Notes: a model not told the origin generated them from the sequence alone. DNA of 64,000 bases from Lederbergia graminis (GCF_042655485.1 NZ_JBHSMC010000001.1:682001-746000); one strand, 5' to 3'. Shown: positions 9,124-18,029, counted from the first letter of the stretch. Numbers and translations are program-made.

Positions 9124-10207
9124 GTTGCTCCTCCACCCTTCCAAGTTGTTCATTCATTACTTCCATAAAATAGTCAAATATCTTCTTAGCGTCCTCTGAT
9201 CCTGGTGATGCTTCTGGCTCATATTGTACGGAAAAAGCAGGGAAAGCAGTGTGTGATAACCCTTCAATGGAATCACCGTTTAATGCTCGATGAGTAATGG
9301 TTAGTACAGATTCATCCACGGAATCTTCATTTACTTCATATCCATGATTCTGTGAAGTGAATATCACCTTACCTGTTGATATATCCTTCACAGGATAACT
9401 TGAACCGCGATGTCCATAATGCATCTTTGTGATTGTACAACCATTTGCTAAGGCAAATAGTTGATGACCAAGTCCAATTCCTAAAAGAGGTACTTTTTGT
9501 TGCACTTCTTTTATCATTTCAGATACATCCACATCCTCAGGATTACCAGGTCCATTAGAAAGTAATATACCATCAGGGTTTAATGTTAATATATCTGTCG
9601 CCGAGCTATTATAAGGAACAACCGTTACATCGCAACCTCTTTTTGTTAATTCTCTTAAAATTCCATGTTTAACACCGAAATCCACTACTACAACATTCTT
9701 TCCACGTCCTGGACTAGGATATGGTTTCGTTGCAGATACTTGTTTTACCGCATCTGATGGTGGGATTACTGCACGCAGACGTGATAAAACTGTTTCTTCG
9801 TCTTCTTCAACACTACACAAAATCCCCTTCATAACACCTTTTTCTCTTATCAATCTAGTAAGCATCCTCGTATCAATACCAGAAAGTCCTGGTATATCCT
9901 TCCGTTCTAAATACTCCTGTAGAGACATCTTGCTTCTCCAATTAGATGGGAAATCGCAAACTTCCTTCACAATAATAGCTTTTATAACAGGTTGTATTGA
10001 TTCGAAGTCGTCGCGGTTGATCCCATAGTTTCCAATCATCGGATATGTAAAGGTGATGATTTGCCCAAAGTTTGATGGATCTGAAATTACTTCTTGATAA
10101 CCAGACATACTTGTGTTGAAAATAACTTCTCCAATTGTTTCTTTTGTGCTACCGAATGCATCACCGATAAAGACCGTTCCATCTTCTAAGATTAATTTAC
10201 GTTTCAT
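9116..10207 (-). CDS. carA: Carbamoyl-phosphate synthase small subunit, glutaminase triad degenerate
   Basis: Equivalent of B. subtilis PyrAA, normally the class I glutamine amidotransferase subunit that feeds ammonia to CarB. The length of 363 aa, the N-terminal small-subunit domain (FNTSMSGYQEV, residues 30-40) and the C-terminal GATase fold are all intact. The active site is not. The canonical GxCxGHQ nucleophile elbow reads GIGLGHQ, with Gly at residue 245 (codon GGA, 9473-9475). The canonical QxHPEASPG reads QYEPEASPG, with Glu at residue 330 (codon GAG, 9218-9220). The third triad residue, Glu332, is kept. NGPGDP reads NGPGNP. Substrate-side segments such as SQNHG are kept. The fold is thus conserved while glutamine hydrolysis is predicted to be lost. 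The start overlaps the pyrC stop by 1 nt (TAATG). Confidence 0.93.
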   Translation of the reverse strand: MKRKLILEDGTVFIGDAFGSTKETIGEVIFNTSMSGYQEVISDPSNFGQIITFTYPMIGNYGINRDDFESIQPVIKAIIVKEVCDFPSNWRSKMSLQEYLERKDIPGLSGIDTRMLTRLIREKGVMKGILCSVEEDEETVLSRLRAVIPPSDAVKQVSATKPYPSPGRGKNVVVVDFGVKHGILRELTKRGCDVTVVPYNSSATDILTLNPDGILLSNGPGNPEDVDVSEMIKEVQQKVPLLGIGLGHQLFALANGCTITKMHYGHRGSSYPVKDISTGKVIFTSQNHGYEVNEDSVDESVLTITHRALNGDSIEGLSHTAFPAFSVQYEPEASPGSEDAKKIFDYFMEVMNEQLGRVEEQHA

Positions 10208-11481
10208 TAATTTCTCTTCCCTTCAGACCATTTTAGTTCTCCAGCTACAAAGGTTGCTTGTGGCCACCCGTAACAGCTCCAGCCATCAAATGGTGTATTT
10301 TTTCCTTTAGAAGCAAACTCTTGACGATTGATGTCTTTTTGTTCCACTAAGTCTATTAAGGTAATATCTGCACGTTTTCCAACTTCTAATGTTCCGTATT
10401 CTAAACCAAATGTTTCAGCTGGTTTGATTGTTAACCAATCAATTAATTGATGTATAGAACAAATTTCCTTTTTTACTAGATTTGTATACAAGAGAGGAAA
10501 GGCTGTTTCTAACCCTACAATCCCAAACGGTGCTGACTTCATACCATTCGACTTTTCTTCTTCTGTATGAGGAGCATGGTCCGTTGCGATAAAATCTATC
10601 GTCCCGTCAAGAAGACCTTCAATTAATGCTTCACGATCATCACTACCTCTAAGTGGTGGGTTCATTTTATAATTTGCATCGTCACCAGGGATATCATCTT
10701 CACATAGTAGCAAATGATGTGGAGATACTTCGGCAGTAACTCGGATACCTGCTCTTTTCGCATCCCTTACAACTCTTACTGATTCCTTCGTACTGATGTG
10801 ACATACATGATAGTGACATCCCGCTGCCTCCGCAAGTAGCACATCCCTTGCTATATGTACTGATTCACATATAGATGGGATTCCTGGAATTCCTGATTGT
10901 TCAGAAAATCTCCCCTTATGGACGGAACCTCCATAAATCAACGAATTATCTTCACAATGTGCAACGATTGCCATATCTAGTGCTGCTGCTTTTTGCATTG
11001 CTTCATACATCATCCCTGCACTTTGAACTCCAACACCATCATCGGTGAACGCGAAAGCCCCAGCTTCTTTTAATGCTGCAAAATCTACTAATTCTTTCCC
11101 TAATTGGCGTGTTGTAATTGCTGCATATGGTAAAACATTTACAAAACCTCTAGTTTTAAACTGATCAACTAGCCAACTCATTTGTTCTGCATTATCCGGA
11201 ACAGGCCTTGTATTTGGCATTGCAGCAACTGTCGTAAACCCACCCTTTGCAGCAGCAAGTGTTCCTGTTTCAATTGTTTCTTTTTTCTCTCCACCTGGCT
11301 CTCTTAAATGGATATGAAGATCCACAAATCCTGGTGCAATATAAAGTCTTTTTGCATCGAATTCCTCTTCACCATTAGTTTCGAGATTTACTCCCTTTTC
11401 TACAATTAGACCTTCTTTTATTCGAATATCAATTAATTCATTGTTTGTCGTTAACCTAGCATTTTTTATAAGCAAACTCAT
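10207..11481 (-). CDS. pyrC: Dihydroorotase
   Basis: Zinc amidohydrolase that cyclises carbamoyl aspartate to dihydroorotate. The length of 424 aa fits the class I Bacillus enzyme. Metal ligands are visible in the DLHIHLREPG motif (residues ~53-62), in AHCED and CHISTKES, and in the ATDHAPHT aspartate motif (around residue 304). The substrate-side MPNTRP element is also present. Cell role is the third step of UMP synthesis. It lies 14 bp after pyrB and overlaps carA by one base. Confidence 0.96.
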   Translation of the reverse strand: MSLLIKNARLTTNNELIDIRIKEGLIVEKGVNLETNGEEEFDAKRLYIAPGFVDLHIHLREPGGEKKETIETGTLAAAKGGFTTVAAMPNTRPVPDNAEQMSWLVDQFKTRGFVNVLPYAAITTRQLGKELVDFAALKEAGAFAFTDDGVGVQSAGMMYEAMQKAAALDMAIVAHCEDNSLIYGGSVHKGRFSEQSGIPGIPSICESVHIARDVLLAEAAGCHYHVCHISTKESVRVVRDAKRAGIRVTAEVSPHHLLLCEDDIPGDDANYKMNPPLRGSDDREALIEGLLDGTIDFIATDHAPHTEEEKSNGMKSAPFGIVGLETAFPLLYTNLVKKEICSIHQLIDWLTIKPAETFGLEYGTLEVGKRADITLIDLVEQKDINRQEFASKGKNTPFDGWSCYGWPQATFVAGELKWSEGKRN

Positions 11482-11495
11482 TTACCATTCATCTC

Positions 11496-12380
11496 CTAGC
11501 TTTCTATTAATGTTCTTAGGACAGCCATTCTCGTAAAAACTCCATTTTGCATTTGCTTAAAAATTCTTGATTTTTCACATTCAACTAGTTCATCTGCAAT
11601 TTCTACATTTCTATTTACTGGAGCGGGATGCATAATGATACTGTTATTTTTCATTCTTTTAGCGCGCTCCACTGTTAATCCATATTGTAAGTGATATTGT
11701 TCTTTTGTCATGAAGCTTTTTGTTACATGACGTTCATGTTGAATACGCAGTAACATTACTACATCTGCGGTTTCAATCACTTCATCAATCTCATAATAAT
11801 TTTGTGATTCCTCATTTTCTCCAAGAAACCATTCACGCGGTCCTGAGAATATAACTTCTGCTCCTAATGCTGTTAGAGCATCCTTATTCGATTTGGCTAC
11901 CCTACTATGTTGTAAATCTCCAATAATCGCAACCTTCAATCCTTCAAAACTGCCAAATTCTTGTTTGATTGTAAATAAGTCTAAAAGGGATTGTGTTGGA
12001 TGTTGTCCACAGCCATCTCCACCATTTACTATTTTCAAATTCACATTCCCTATTAGATCCTCATAATATTTATCTTGTGTATGTCGAATAACTGCAACAT
12101 CTACACCGATTGATTCTAACGTTTTTACTGTATCATATAGGGTTTCACCTTTCAGTAAACTAGATGTACTAGTTTCAAATGGAATTATCTCAAATCCCAA
12201 TTTGCGCTCAGCCATTTCAAAACTTGTTTTTGTTCTTGTGCTTGGTTCAAAGAATAAATTTGCTGCAAACACTTTATCAGTGAATGACCATTTCTCCCCG
12301 TTTGCAAAAGATTCAGCCTGATCCAAAATAGTTAATATTTCATTCTTTGATAAATCATTCATTGACACTAGATGTCTCAT
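11496..12380 (-). CDS. pyrB: Aspartate carbamoyltransferase catalytic subunit
   Basis: Condenses carbamoyl phosphate with aspartate, the committed step of pyrimidine synthesis. At 294 aa it is slightly shorter than the B. subtilis protein (304). The carbamoyl-phosphate loop FFEPSTRTKTSFE (residues ~43-55), HPTQSLLD and the C-terminal HPAPVNRNVE motif are all intact. No pyrI regulatory gene is present, as usual in Bacillaceae. It follows a PyrR-responsive attenuator in the pyrR-pyrB gap. The permease gene pyrP that separates pyrR from pyrB in B. subtilis is absent. Confidence 0.96.
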   Translation of the reverse strand: MRHLVSMNDLSKNEILTILDQAESFANGEKWSFTDKVFAANLFFEPSTRTKTSFEMAERKLGFEIIPFETSTSSLLKGETLYDTVKTLESIGVDVAVIRHTQDKYYEDLIGNVNLKIVNGGDGCGQHPTQSLLDLFTIKQEFGSFEGLKVAIIGDLQHSRVAKSNKDALTALGAEVIFSGPREWFLGENEESQNYYEIDEVIETADVVMLLRIQHERHVTKSFMTKEQYHLQYGLTVERAKRMKNNSIIMHPAPVNRNVEIADELVECEKSRIFKQMQNGVFTRMAVLRTLIES

Positions 12381-12442
12381 CAGTTTCGCCTCCTATTTTT
12401 GAAAAGCGCATGGAGGATTGGAGTTAGGTTTTTCACCAAAAA

Positions 12443-12540
12443 AACCCCTCATTGTCACATCTAGACAAAGAGGGGTTCTTGAAAAAAGCATTATGTCAAT
12501 GCTTTCTACTCATCCTCCCTTTGCCAGCCTCTCTGGACTG
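12443..12540 (-). promoter_or_regulatory. PyrR-dependent attenuator between pyrR and pyrB
   Basis: On the minus strand a PyrR-binding anti-antiterminator loop (GTCCAGAGAGGCTGG, 12524-12538) is followed by an intrinsic terminator (AACCCCTC...GAGGGGTT then T7, stem arms 12443-12450 and 12471-12477). This is the known arrangement in which UMP/UTP-bound PyrR stabilises the binding loop and favours termination. It controls pyrB and everything downstream. Confidence 0.9.
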
Positions 12541-12553
12541 TATTTAAAAGGGA

Positions 12554-13099
12554 CTATTCATTTTTATGGATACTTACTTGATCCTTATTATCAGCTTCGA
12601 TTAATTCTACAACGATTCGTTCTTGCTTAGATGTAGGTATATTCTTTCCGATAAAATCTGCACGAACTGGTAATTCACGATGGCCTCTATCAACTAATAC
12701 CGCTAGTTGTATGAGTGAAGGACGACCAATATCCATCAATGCATCCATCCCAGCTCTTACAGTTCTACCTGTATATAAAACATCATCAACAAGTATTACT
12801 TTTTTATTACTTATATCTACTGGTACATGGGAACCTTTAACTTCCGGTTCTAAGTTTTTTGTTTTTATAGAGAGATCGTCTCTGTATAAAGTAATATCAA
12901 TTTCTCCAACAGGGATTTTTTCACCTTCAATTTTCTCGATGCGTTTCGCTAGTCGTTCTGCAAGGTAAATTCCTCGAGTCTTTATACCAACAATAATGCA
13001 ATCATCAATCCCTTTATTTCTCTCGATTATTTCATGGGCAATGCGTGTAAGTGCACGTTGTATTGCTTTTTCATCTAAAACAATAGTTTCTTGTTGCAT
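12554..13099 (-). CDS. pyrR: Bifunctional pyr operon attenuator protein / uracil phosphoribosyltransferase
   Basis: RNA-binding regulator of the pyr operon with weak UPRTase activity. Start-corrected to the ATG at 13099 (MQQETIVLDEKAIQRALTRI), which has GAGGTG 6 bp upstream. An upstream GTG at 13108 falls inside that ribosome site. The product is then 181 aa, the same as in B. subtilis. The PRPP loop VILVDDVLYTGRTVRAG is intact. It is the first gene of the operon, between two attenuators that it would itself control, giving autoregulation. Confidence 0.95.
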   Translation of the reverse strand: MQQETIVLDEKAIQRALTRIAHEIIERNKGIDDCIIVGIKTRGIYLAERLAKRIEKIEGEKIPVGEIDITLYRDDLSIKTKNLEPEVKGSHVPVDISNKKVILVDDVLYTGRTVRAGMDALMDIGRPSLIQLAVLVDRGHRELPVRADFIGKNIPTSKQERIVVELIEADNKDQVSIHKNE

Positions 13100-13150
13100 T
13101 CTTTTCACCTCAAATCATAAGTGGAAAGCACCCATTCATGAAAACTAAAA

Positions 13151-13255
13151 ATCCCTCTCACCAGTAAGTGAGAGGGATAAAATTCCAGACAAATATAGCA
13201 GGGAAGCTTATTATATAAGCATTTGCTATGTATCCTTCTCAGTCTCACAGGACTA
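13151..13255 (-). promoter_or_regulatory. PyrR-dependent attenuator in pyrR leader
   Basis: On the minus strand the binding-loop sequence AGTCCTGTGAGACTGAGAAGG (within 13235-13255) precedes a strong terminator with a 10-bp stem (ATCCCTCTCA/TGAGAGGGAT, 13151-13178, then TTTTAG). It is the first attenuator of the operon. The loop keeps the core features of PyrR sites with some base differences from the second copy. Confidence 0.85.
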
Positions 13256-13285
13256 AATTAAAGGTGCTTTATGTAACTAATACTC

Positions 13286-13314
13286 AATATAAACCTATAC
13301 AGGCAATTTGTCAA
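13286..13314 (-). promoter_or_regulatory. SigA promoter of the pyr operon
   Basis: Perfect TTGACA (13309-13314) and TATATT (13286-13291) with a 17-bp spacer on the minus strand, about 190 bp upstream of pyrR. The -35 starts just beyond the stop of the upstream pseudouridine synthase gene, so the operon has its own strong promoter. Confidence 0.85.
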
Positions 13315-13317
13315 TTT

Positions 13318-14223
13318 TTATTTGTTCAATGTAGTTAATATTTTTTCAAAATAAGCTGGAAGGGGTGCAGAGAATTCTATATATTCATTCGTTCTAGGGT
13401 GAATAAAACCTAATATTCCAGCATGCAATACTTGTCCATCTGTTTCGAGCGTTTTTCGCGGACCATACTTTGGATCACCTACTAAAGGGTAGCCAATATA
13501 TTTCATATGGACACGGATTTGATGTGTTCTTCCTGTCTCTAGCACACATTCGACATAGCTGTATTGATCAAATCTCTCTAAAACTTTAAAATGTGTAACA
13601 GCATGTTTACCATTATCTACAACACTCATACTTTGTCGGTCAATTTTATCCCTACCAATCGGAGCTTCAATCGTTCCATGATCATGAGGAATAACACCAT
13701 GTACAAGTGCAAAATATTTCCGAGTAACTGTTTTGGCAACTAATTGATTGACTAAATGTTCATGTGCTTTATCATTTTTTGCAATCATTAATAGTCCTGA
13801 CGTATCTTTATCTATACGATGGACTATCCCTGGTCTCATTACTCCATTAATTCCAGATAAATCTTTACAATGTGCCATTAAACCATTCACAAGAGTTCCA
13901 GATAGATGACCTGGCGCAGGATGGACTACCATCCCTTTCGGTTTATTCACTACAATGACATCTTCATCTTCATAGTAAATATCAAGATCGAGATCCTCTG
14001 GAGTTACATCTAATGGTTCAGGAGTAGGTATGCTTACAGTAATTTCATCATGTATGTTGCATTTATAATTTGCTTTTACTTTTTCTCCATTGACAGTAAC
14101 ATGTCCTTCGCGAATCCACTGTTGGACCTGTGACCTAGACCATTCATTATTTAAACTTGTTATAACTTTATCGATTCTTTCATTTCCTTCTGTTTCTACT
14201 GTGTGGTATATTTCCTCACTCAT
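13318..14223 (-). CDS. RluA-family 23S rRNA pseudouridine synthase (RluD/YlyB type)
   Basis: Isomerises uridines in RNA. The N-terminal S4 RNA-binding domain covers roughly residues 14-80 (RIDKVITSLNNEWSRSQVQQW...). The catalytic domain contains HRIDKDTSGLLMIAKN (around residues 133-148) with the catalytic Asp, and GRTHQIRVHM near residue 228. At 301 aa it fits B. subtilis YlyB, which lies at the same position between lspA and pyrR. The exact target sites are not deducible. The start overlaps the lspA stop by 8 nt. Confidence 0.92.
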   Translation of the reverse strand: MSEEIYHTVETEGNERIDKVITSLNNEWSRSQVQQWIREGHVTVNGEKVKANYKCNIHDEITVSIPTPEPLDVTPEDLDLDIYYEDEDVIVVNKPKGMVVHPAPGHLSGTLVNGLMAHCKDLSGINGVMRPGIVHRIDKDTSGLLMIAKNDKAHEHLVNQLVAKTVTRKYFALVHGVIPHDHGTIEAPIGRDKIDRQSMSVVDNGKHAVTHFKVLERFDQYSYVECVLETGRTHQIRVHMKYIGYPLVGDPKYGPRKTLETDGQVLHAGILGFIHPRTNEYIEFSAPLPAYFEKILTTLNK

Positions 14224-14683
14224 TCTGCTGCCTCTTTTCTTCTATTGCTTCTCTTATCATTTGTATAAACATGAGAATTACTCCAATTGTTAGTGCCGAA
14301 TCTGCAATATTAAAGATAGGGAAGTCATATGTGAAAATATACGTATCCATGAAATCAACAACTTCTTTTCTAAATAAGCGGTCAATAAAGTTCCCAATCG
14401 CTCCACCTAGAATAAATGCTAAACTTAATTGGAACAACGCTTTTCCTTTAGCATGTTTCTCTAAGTAATAAATAATAACTACGATTACAATAATGGTGAT
14501 GATATAAAATAACCACATTTGTCCTTCCAAGATTCCCCATGCAGCACCACGATTCCGATGTGATGTTATGTAAAGGAAATCTGAAATAATTGGAATGCTT
14601 TCCCCGAGTTCCATGTTTTTCACAACTAACCATTTTGTTAGCTGATCTAATAATACTAAAAATACCGCGATTAAATAATAAAT
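14216..14683 (-). CDS. lspA: Lipoprotein signal peptidase with non-canonical (ATT) start
   Basis: Type II signal peptidase, an integral membrane aspartyl protease that cleaves prolipoproteins after diacylglycerylation. Conserved segments GAAWGI, GGAIGNFIDR and FNIADS carry the catalytic aspartates. The first helix with the DQLTKW motif is encoded upstream of the first in-frame ATG (14623). Reading back, the frame opens at ATT (14681-14683), giving (M)YYLIAVFLVLLDQLTKWLVV. An in-frame TGA lies two codons further upstream. GGGGGTG is 6 bp before the ATT. With this start the product is 155 aa, matching B. subtilis (154). Alternatively a GTG at 14688-14690 is the true start and one extra base at about 14684 breaks the frame. 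Overlaps the next gene by 8 nt. Confidence 0.85.
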   Translation of the reverse strand: MYYLIAVFLVLLDQLTKWLVVKNMELGESIPIISDFLYITSHRNRGAAWGILEGQMWLFYIITIIVIVVIIYYLEKHAKGKALFQLSLAFILGGAIGNFIDRLFRKEVVDFMDTYIFTYDFPIFNIADSALTIGVILMFIQMIREAIEEKRQQNE

Positions 14684-14714
14684 CTTTCACACCCCCATCT
14701 ATTTCATTTTTACA

Positions 14715-14842
14715 TAATAACAGAAAAAGAGCTGCCCCAAAAACTTAGAGCATAGCACCTTTTCATAACATTATACAGTAATATCATAATGAATATGATT
14801 CTGTTATGATTGAGTGTTAGCCTTTTTCGAGACAGCTCCCAT
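14715..14842 (-). terminator. Extended terminator hairpin after ileS
   Basis: The arms GGGAGCTGTCTCG (about 14828-14840) and the GGGGCAGCTC region (about 14729-14740) pair across a long A/T-rich interior. On the minus strand the structure is followed by TTTTTCTG. It would separate ileS from lspA. Confidence 0.6.
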
Positions 14843-14847
14843 ATTTA

Positions 14848-17607
14848 TTAATAGTTTTCTTTTACTACTTGTGCACAACGTTTGCATAATGTAGGATGTT
14901 CTGAATCTACACCAATTTCCGGCGTTACAACCCAGCATCTTTCACAAGTCTCACCATCCGCTTTTTCTACTACAACAGCTGCGTGCTCTAACTTCAATGC
15001 ATTTTCTGGTGCTTCATCAACTGTACCAGCCACTTCAAAGCCAGAAACAATAAATAATTGTTTCATACTTTCTGATAAACTTTCTAATAATGCCTTCGTA
15101 TTATCATTTACATATAAAGTAACTTTTGCAGTTAGTGATTTACCAATTATTTTTTGGTTACGAGCTTCTTCAAGAGCTTTTAATACATCATCACGAAGCT
15201 TTAGGAATTTTGACCATTTTTCCTCCAGCTCTAGTGCACGCGATAAATCTTTTACTTCTGGCATATCTGTAAGTTGAACACTTCCCTCTTGAACAGCTGG
15301 TATATGTGCCCACACTTCGTCTGTTGTATGCGGCAAAATAGGTGCTAATAATTTTGCTAATGTTACTACACTTTCATACATGACGGTTTGCATTGCTCTA
15401 CGTTCATAATTATCTTTCGCTTCGATGTATAATACATCCTTTGCAAAATCCATATAGAAAGAGCTTAAGTCTAGTGTACAGAAATTATTAACTGCATGGT
15501 AAATATTCATGAATTCATATTTTTCATAAGAATCTTTTACTGTCTTCACAAGATTGTTAAGTCTAACAAGAATGAATTGATCTACCTCACGGAGTTTTTC
15601 ATACTCAATTGCATCTGTTTCAGGGTTAAAATCGGCTAAGTTTCCAAGTAAGAATCGGAAAGTATTTCTAATTTTCCTGTAAACTTCACTTACTTGTTTT
15701 AGGATAGCTTCAGAAACACGAACATCCGCTTGATAATCAACAGAGGCAACCCACAGGCGGATTATTTCTGCTCCGAGTTGTTTTGTAATTTTGCCAGGAA
15801 GAATAACATTTCCTAGTGATTTACTCATTTTTCTTCCATCACCATCTAAAACAAAACCATGGCTTAATACTCCTTTATACGGAGCTTTACCAGTAACAGC
15901 TACAGCTGTTGTTAGTGAAGAGTTAAACCAACCTCTATATTGATCAGACCCTTCTAAATAAAGATCAGCTGGACGTTGTAAGTCATCACGTTCAACGAGA
16001 ACACCTTGATGTGAAGAACCTGAATCAAACCATACATCCATAATATCTGTTTCTTTCGTGAAGCTTCCATTTGGACTTCCTGGGTGTGTAAACCCTTCTG
16101 GAAGCAGTTCTTCTGCTTCTTTTTCAAACCAAATATTAGACCCATGTTCACGGAATAAATTCGCTACGTGATGAATTGTTTCATCCGTAATTATCGCTTC
16201 ACCGTTTTCTGCATAAAATACAGGAATTGGTACTCCCCATACACGTTGACGTGAAATACACCAATCGCCACGGTCTCTTACCATGTTATAAAGTCTTGTT
16301 TCACCCCAATTTGGAACCCATTTGACTTCTTTTATCGCTTCAAGCAAATCTTCGCGGAAATCTTTAATAGATGCGAACCATTGAGATGTTGCACGGAAAA
16401 TAACTGGTTTTTTTGTACGCCAATCATGAGGGTAAGAGTGAGTAATGAATTCGAGCTTCAATAAAGCCCCAACTTCATTTAATTTATCCGTAATTGGTTT
16501 GTTTGCTTTATCATAGAACATCCCCTCGAAGCCAGGAGCCTCTTCTGTCATAACTCCTTTATCATCTACAGGACATAAAACATCTAAATTATATTTTTGT
16601 CCTACAAAAAAGTCATCTTCCCCGTGTCCAGGTGCTGTATGAACACAGCCAGTTCCTGAATCTACCGTAACATGATCCCCTAATACAACGAGCGAAGGGC
16701 GATTATATAATGGGTGTTTTGCCACTACACCTTCTAATTCTGAACCTTTAATGGTTTGAACTATTTCAACATTTTCCCACTCTAAAGTAGTTGTTACATT
16801 TTCTAAAAGTGCATGAGCGATTAAATAACGGTCATTATTAACAGAAACTACAACATAATCTAAATCAGGATGTACAGCAATTCCAAGGTTTGCAGGAATA
16901 GTCCATGGTGTTGTTGTCCAGATAATGACTTTTGTTCCCTGTTCAATAACATTTTTCCCATCTTCTACTTCGAATGCAACATAGATGGAAGGGGAACGTT
17001 TATCATGATATTCAATTTCCGCTTCTGCTAATGCAGACTCACTTGATGGAGACCAGTAAACTGGTTTTTTCCCTTTATAAATATAGCCTTTTTTCGCCAT
17101 TTCGCCAAAAACTAAAATTTGTTGTGCTTCATATTCTGGTTTTAACGTAATATAAGGGTTATCCCAATCTCCTCTAACACCTAAACGTTTAAATTCTGTA
17201 CGCTGGTTATCGATTTGTTCATATGCATAATCTTCACATAGTTTACGAAATTCAGCGATGGACATTTCTTTCCGTTTTACACCTTTATTCGTAAGCGCCT
17301 GTTCGATTGGCAATCCATGTGTATCCCATCCAGGGACATACGGAGCACAGTAACCATTCATTGATTTATAACGCACAATAAAATCTTTTAATGTTTTATT
17401 CAGCGCGTGCCCCATATGTAGATCCCCATTTGCGTATGGTGGTCCATCATGTAATATGAATAATGGTTTTCCTTTTGTACGTTCTTGTACTTTTTTATAA
17501 ATATCTTGCTCTTCCCAACGAGCTTGAATTTCCGGCTCTTTATTCGGTAAATTGCCTCGCATAGGAAATTCTGTCTTTGGCATTAATAAAGTGTCTTTAT
17601 AGTCCAT
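14848..17607 (-). CDS. ileS: Isoleucyl-tRNA synthetase
   Basis: Charges tRNA-Ile. At 919 aa it is a class I synthetase with the HIGH box as GPPYANGDLHMGHALNK (residues ~55-71). The CP1 editing domain is in the middle, and the KMSKS loop appears as GRKMSKSLGN (around residue 596). A C-terminal zinc ribbon carries CERCW and CKRC. Length and order match B. subtilis IleS. It is monocistronic in appearance, with its own promoter, a T-box leader and a terminator. A ribosome site AGGAGG precedes the ATG at 17607. Confidence 0.97.
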   Translation of the reverse strand: MDYKDTLLMPKTEFPMRGNLPNKEPEIQARWEEQDIYKKVQERTKGKPLFILHDGPPYANGDLHMGHALNKTLKDFIVRYKSMNGYCAPYVPGWDTHGLPIEQALTNKGVKRKEMSIAEFRKLCEDYAYEQIDNQRTEFKRLGVRGDWDNPYITLKPEYEAQQILVFGEMAKKGYIYKGKKPVYWSPSSESALAEAEIEYHDKRSPSIYVAFEVEDGKNVIEQGTKVIIWTTTPWTIPANLGIAVHPDLDYVVVSVNNDRYLIAHALLENVTTTLEWENVEIVQTIKGSELEGVVAKHPLYNRPSLVVLGDHVTVDSGTGCVHTAPGHGEDDFFVGQKYNLDVLCPVDDKGVMTEEAPGFEGMFYDKANKPITDKLNEVGALLKLEFITHSYPHDWRTKKPVIFRATSQWFASIKDFREDLLEAIKEVKWVPNWGETRLYNMVRDRGDWCISRQRVWGVPIPVFYAENGEAIITDETIHHVANLFREHGSNIWFEKEAEELLPEGFTHPGSPNGSFTKETDIMDVWFDSGSSHQGVLVERDDLQRPADLYLEGSDQYRGWFNSSLTTAVAVTGKAPYKGVLSHGFVLDGDGRKMSKSLGNVILPGKITKQLGAEIIRLWVASVDYQADVRVSEAILKQVSEVYRKIRNTFRFLLGNLADFNPETDAIEYEKLREVDQFILVRLNNLVKTVKDSYEKYEFMNIYHAVNNFCTLDLSSFYMDFAKDVLYIEAKDNYERRAMQTVMYESVVTLAKLLAPILPHTTDEVWAHIPAVQEGSVQLTDMPEVKDLSRALELEEKWSKFLKLRDDVLKALEEARNQKIIGKSLTAKVTLYVNDNTKALLESLSESMKQLFIVSGFEVAGTVDEAPENALKLEHAAVVVEKADGETCERCWVVTPEIGVDSEHPTLCKRCAQVVKENY

Positions 17608-17672
17608 GTTAATCCTCCTATTAATAACTATTACTTGGAAAATTCGCTCCGGTTGCTAATTTAGATGTGCGG

Positions 17673-17691
17673 ATTCGTAAGTCACGAATCT
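17673..17691. other. Small hairpin between T-box terminator and ileS
   Basis: GATTCGT and ACGAATC form a 7-bp stem with a 5-nt loop in the 160 bp between the T-box terminator and the ileS start. There is no T-run, so it is not a terminator. Its function is unknown. Confidence 0.4.
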
Positions 17692-17765
17692 GAAAGAAAT
17701 ACTTTGCTAGATCAGAACCGTTGTAGTCACCCGTCCATCAACACATTAATTACAGCAACAAAAAA

Positions 17766-18022
17766 ATAGCCTTCTCATCCCATAAAAGGGACGAGAAGGC
17801 TATTCCCGCGGTACCACCCAAATTGACAAAAACATATGTATATTGTCCGCTCAATTTCCGTATCGTGGAGTGTCCGCTTGCATCTACTAACATATGCGTT
17901 CGAATTAAGAACTCGAGGGTGATCTTCCATTGCCTTCCTATTCCAAGCTCGCACTATCCTTGGATCGCTTTAATAGGGTTGGGGCATGTACTGTCCCTGT
18001 CATCATTTAGTAATATAAAAAT
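17766..18022 (-). promoter_or_regulatory. T-box riboswitch (tRNA-Ile) controlling ileS
   Basis: The minus strand carries the T-box core GGTGGTACCGCGG (17807-17819) and the terminator stem AATAGCCTTCTCGTCCC/GGGATGAGAAGGCTATT (17766-17805) followed by T-rich sequence. Upstream is a long Stem I region. The likely specifier triplet is ATC, complementary to 17921-17923, in the context GGAAGATCACC, which specifies isoleucine. Uncharged tRNA-Ile would stabilise the antiterminator and allow ileS transcription. Confidence 0.93.
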
Positions 18023-18029
18023 TTATTTC

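Noticed and set aside
14448..14690. Separate 80-aa gene starting at GTG 14690
   Set aside because: It overlaps lspA in another frame, has no family features, and is explained as the shifted frame of the lspA 5' end.
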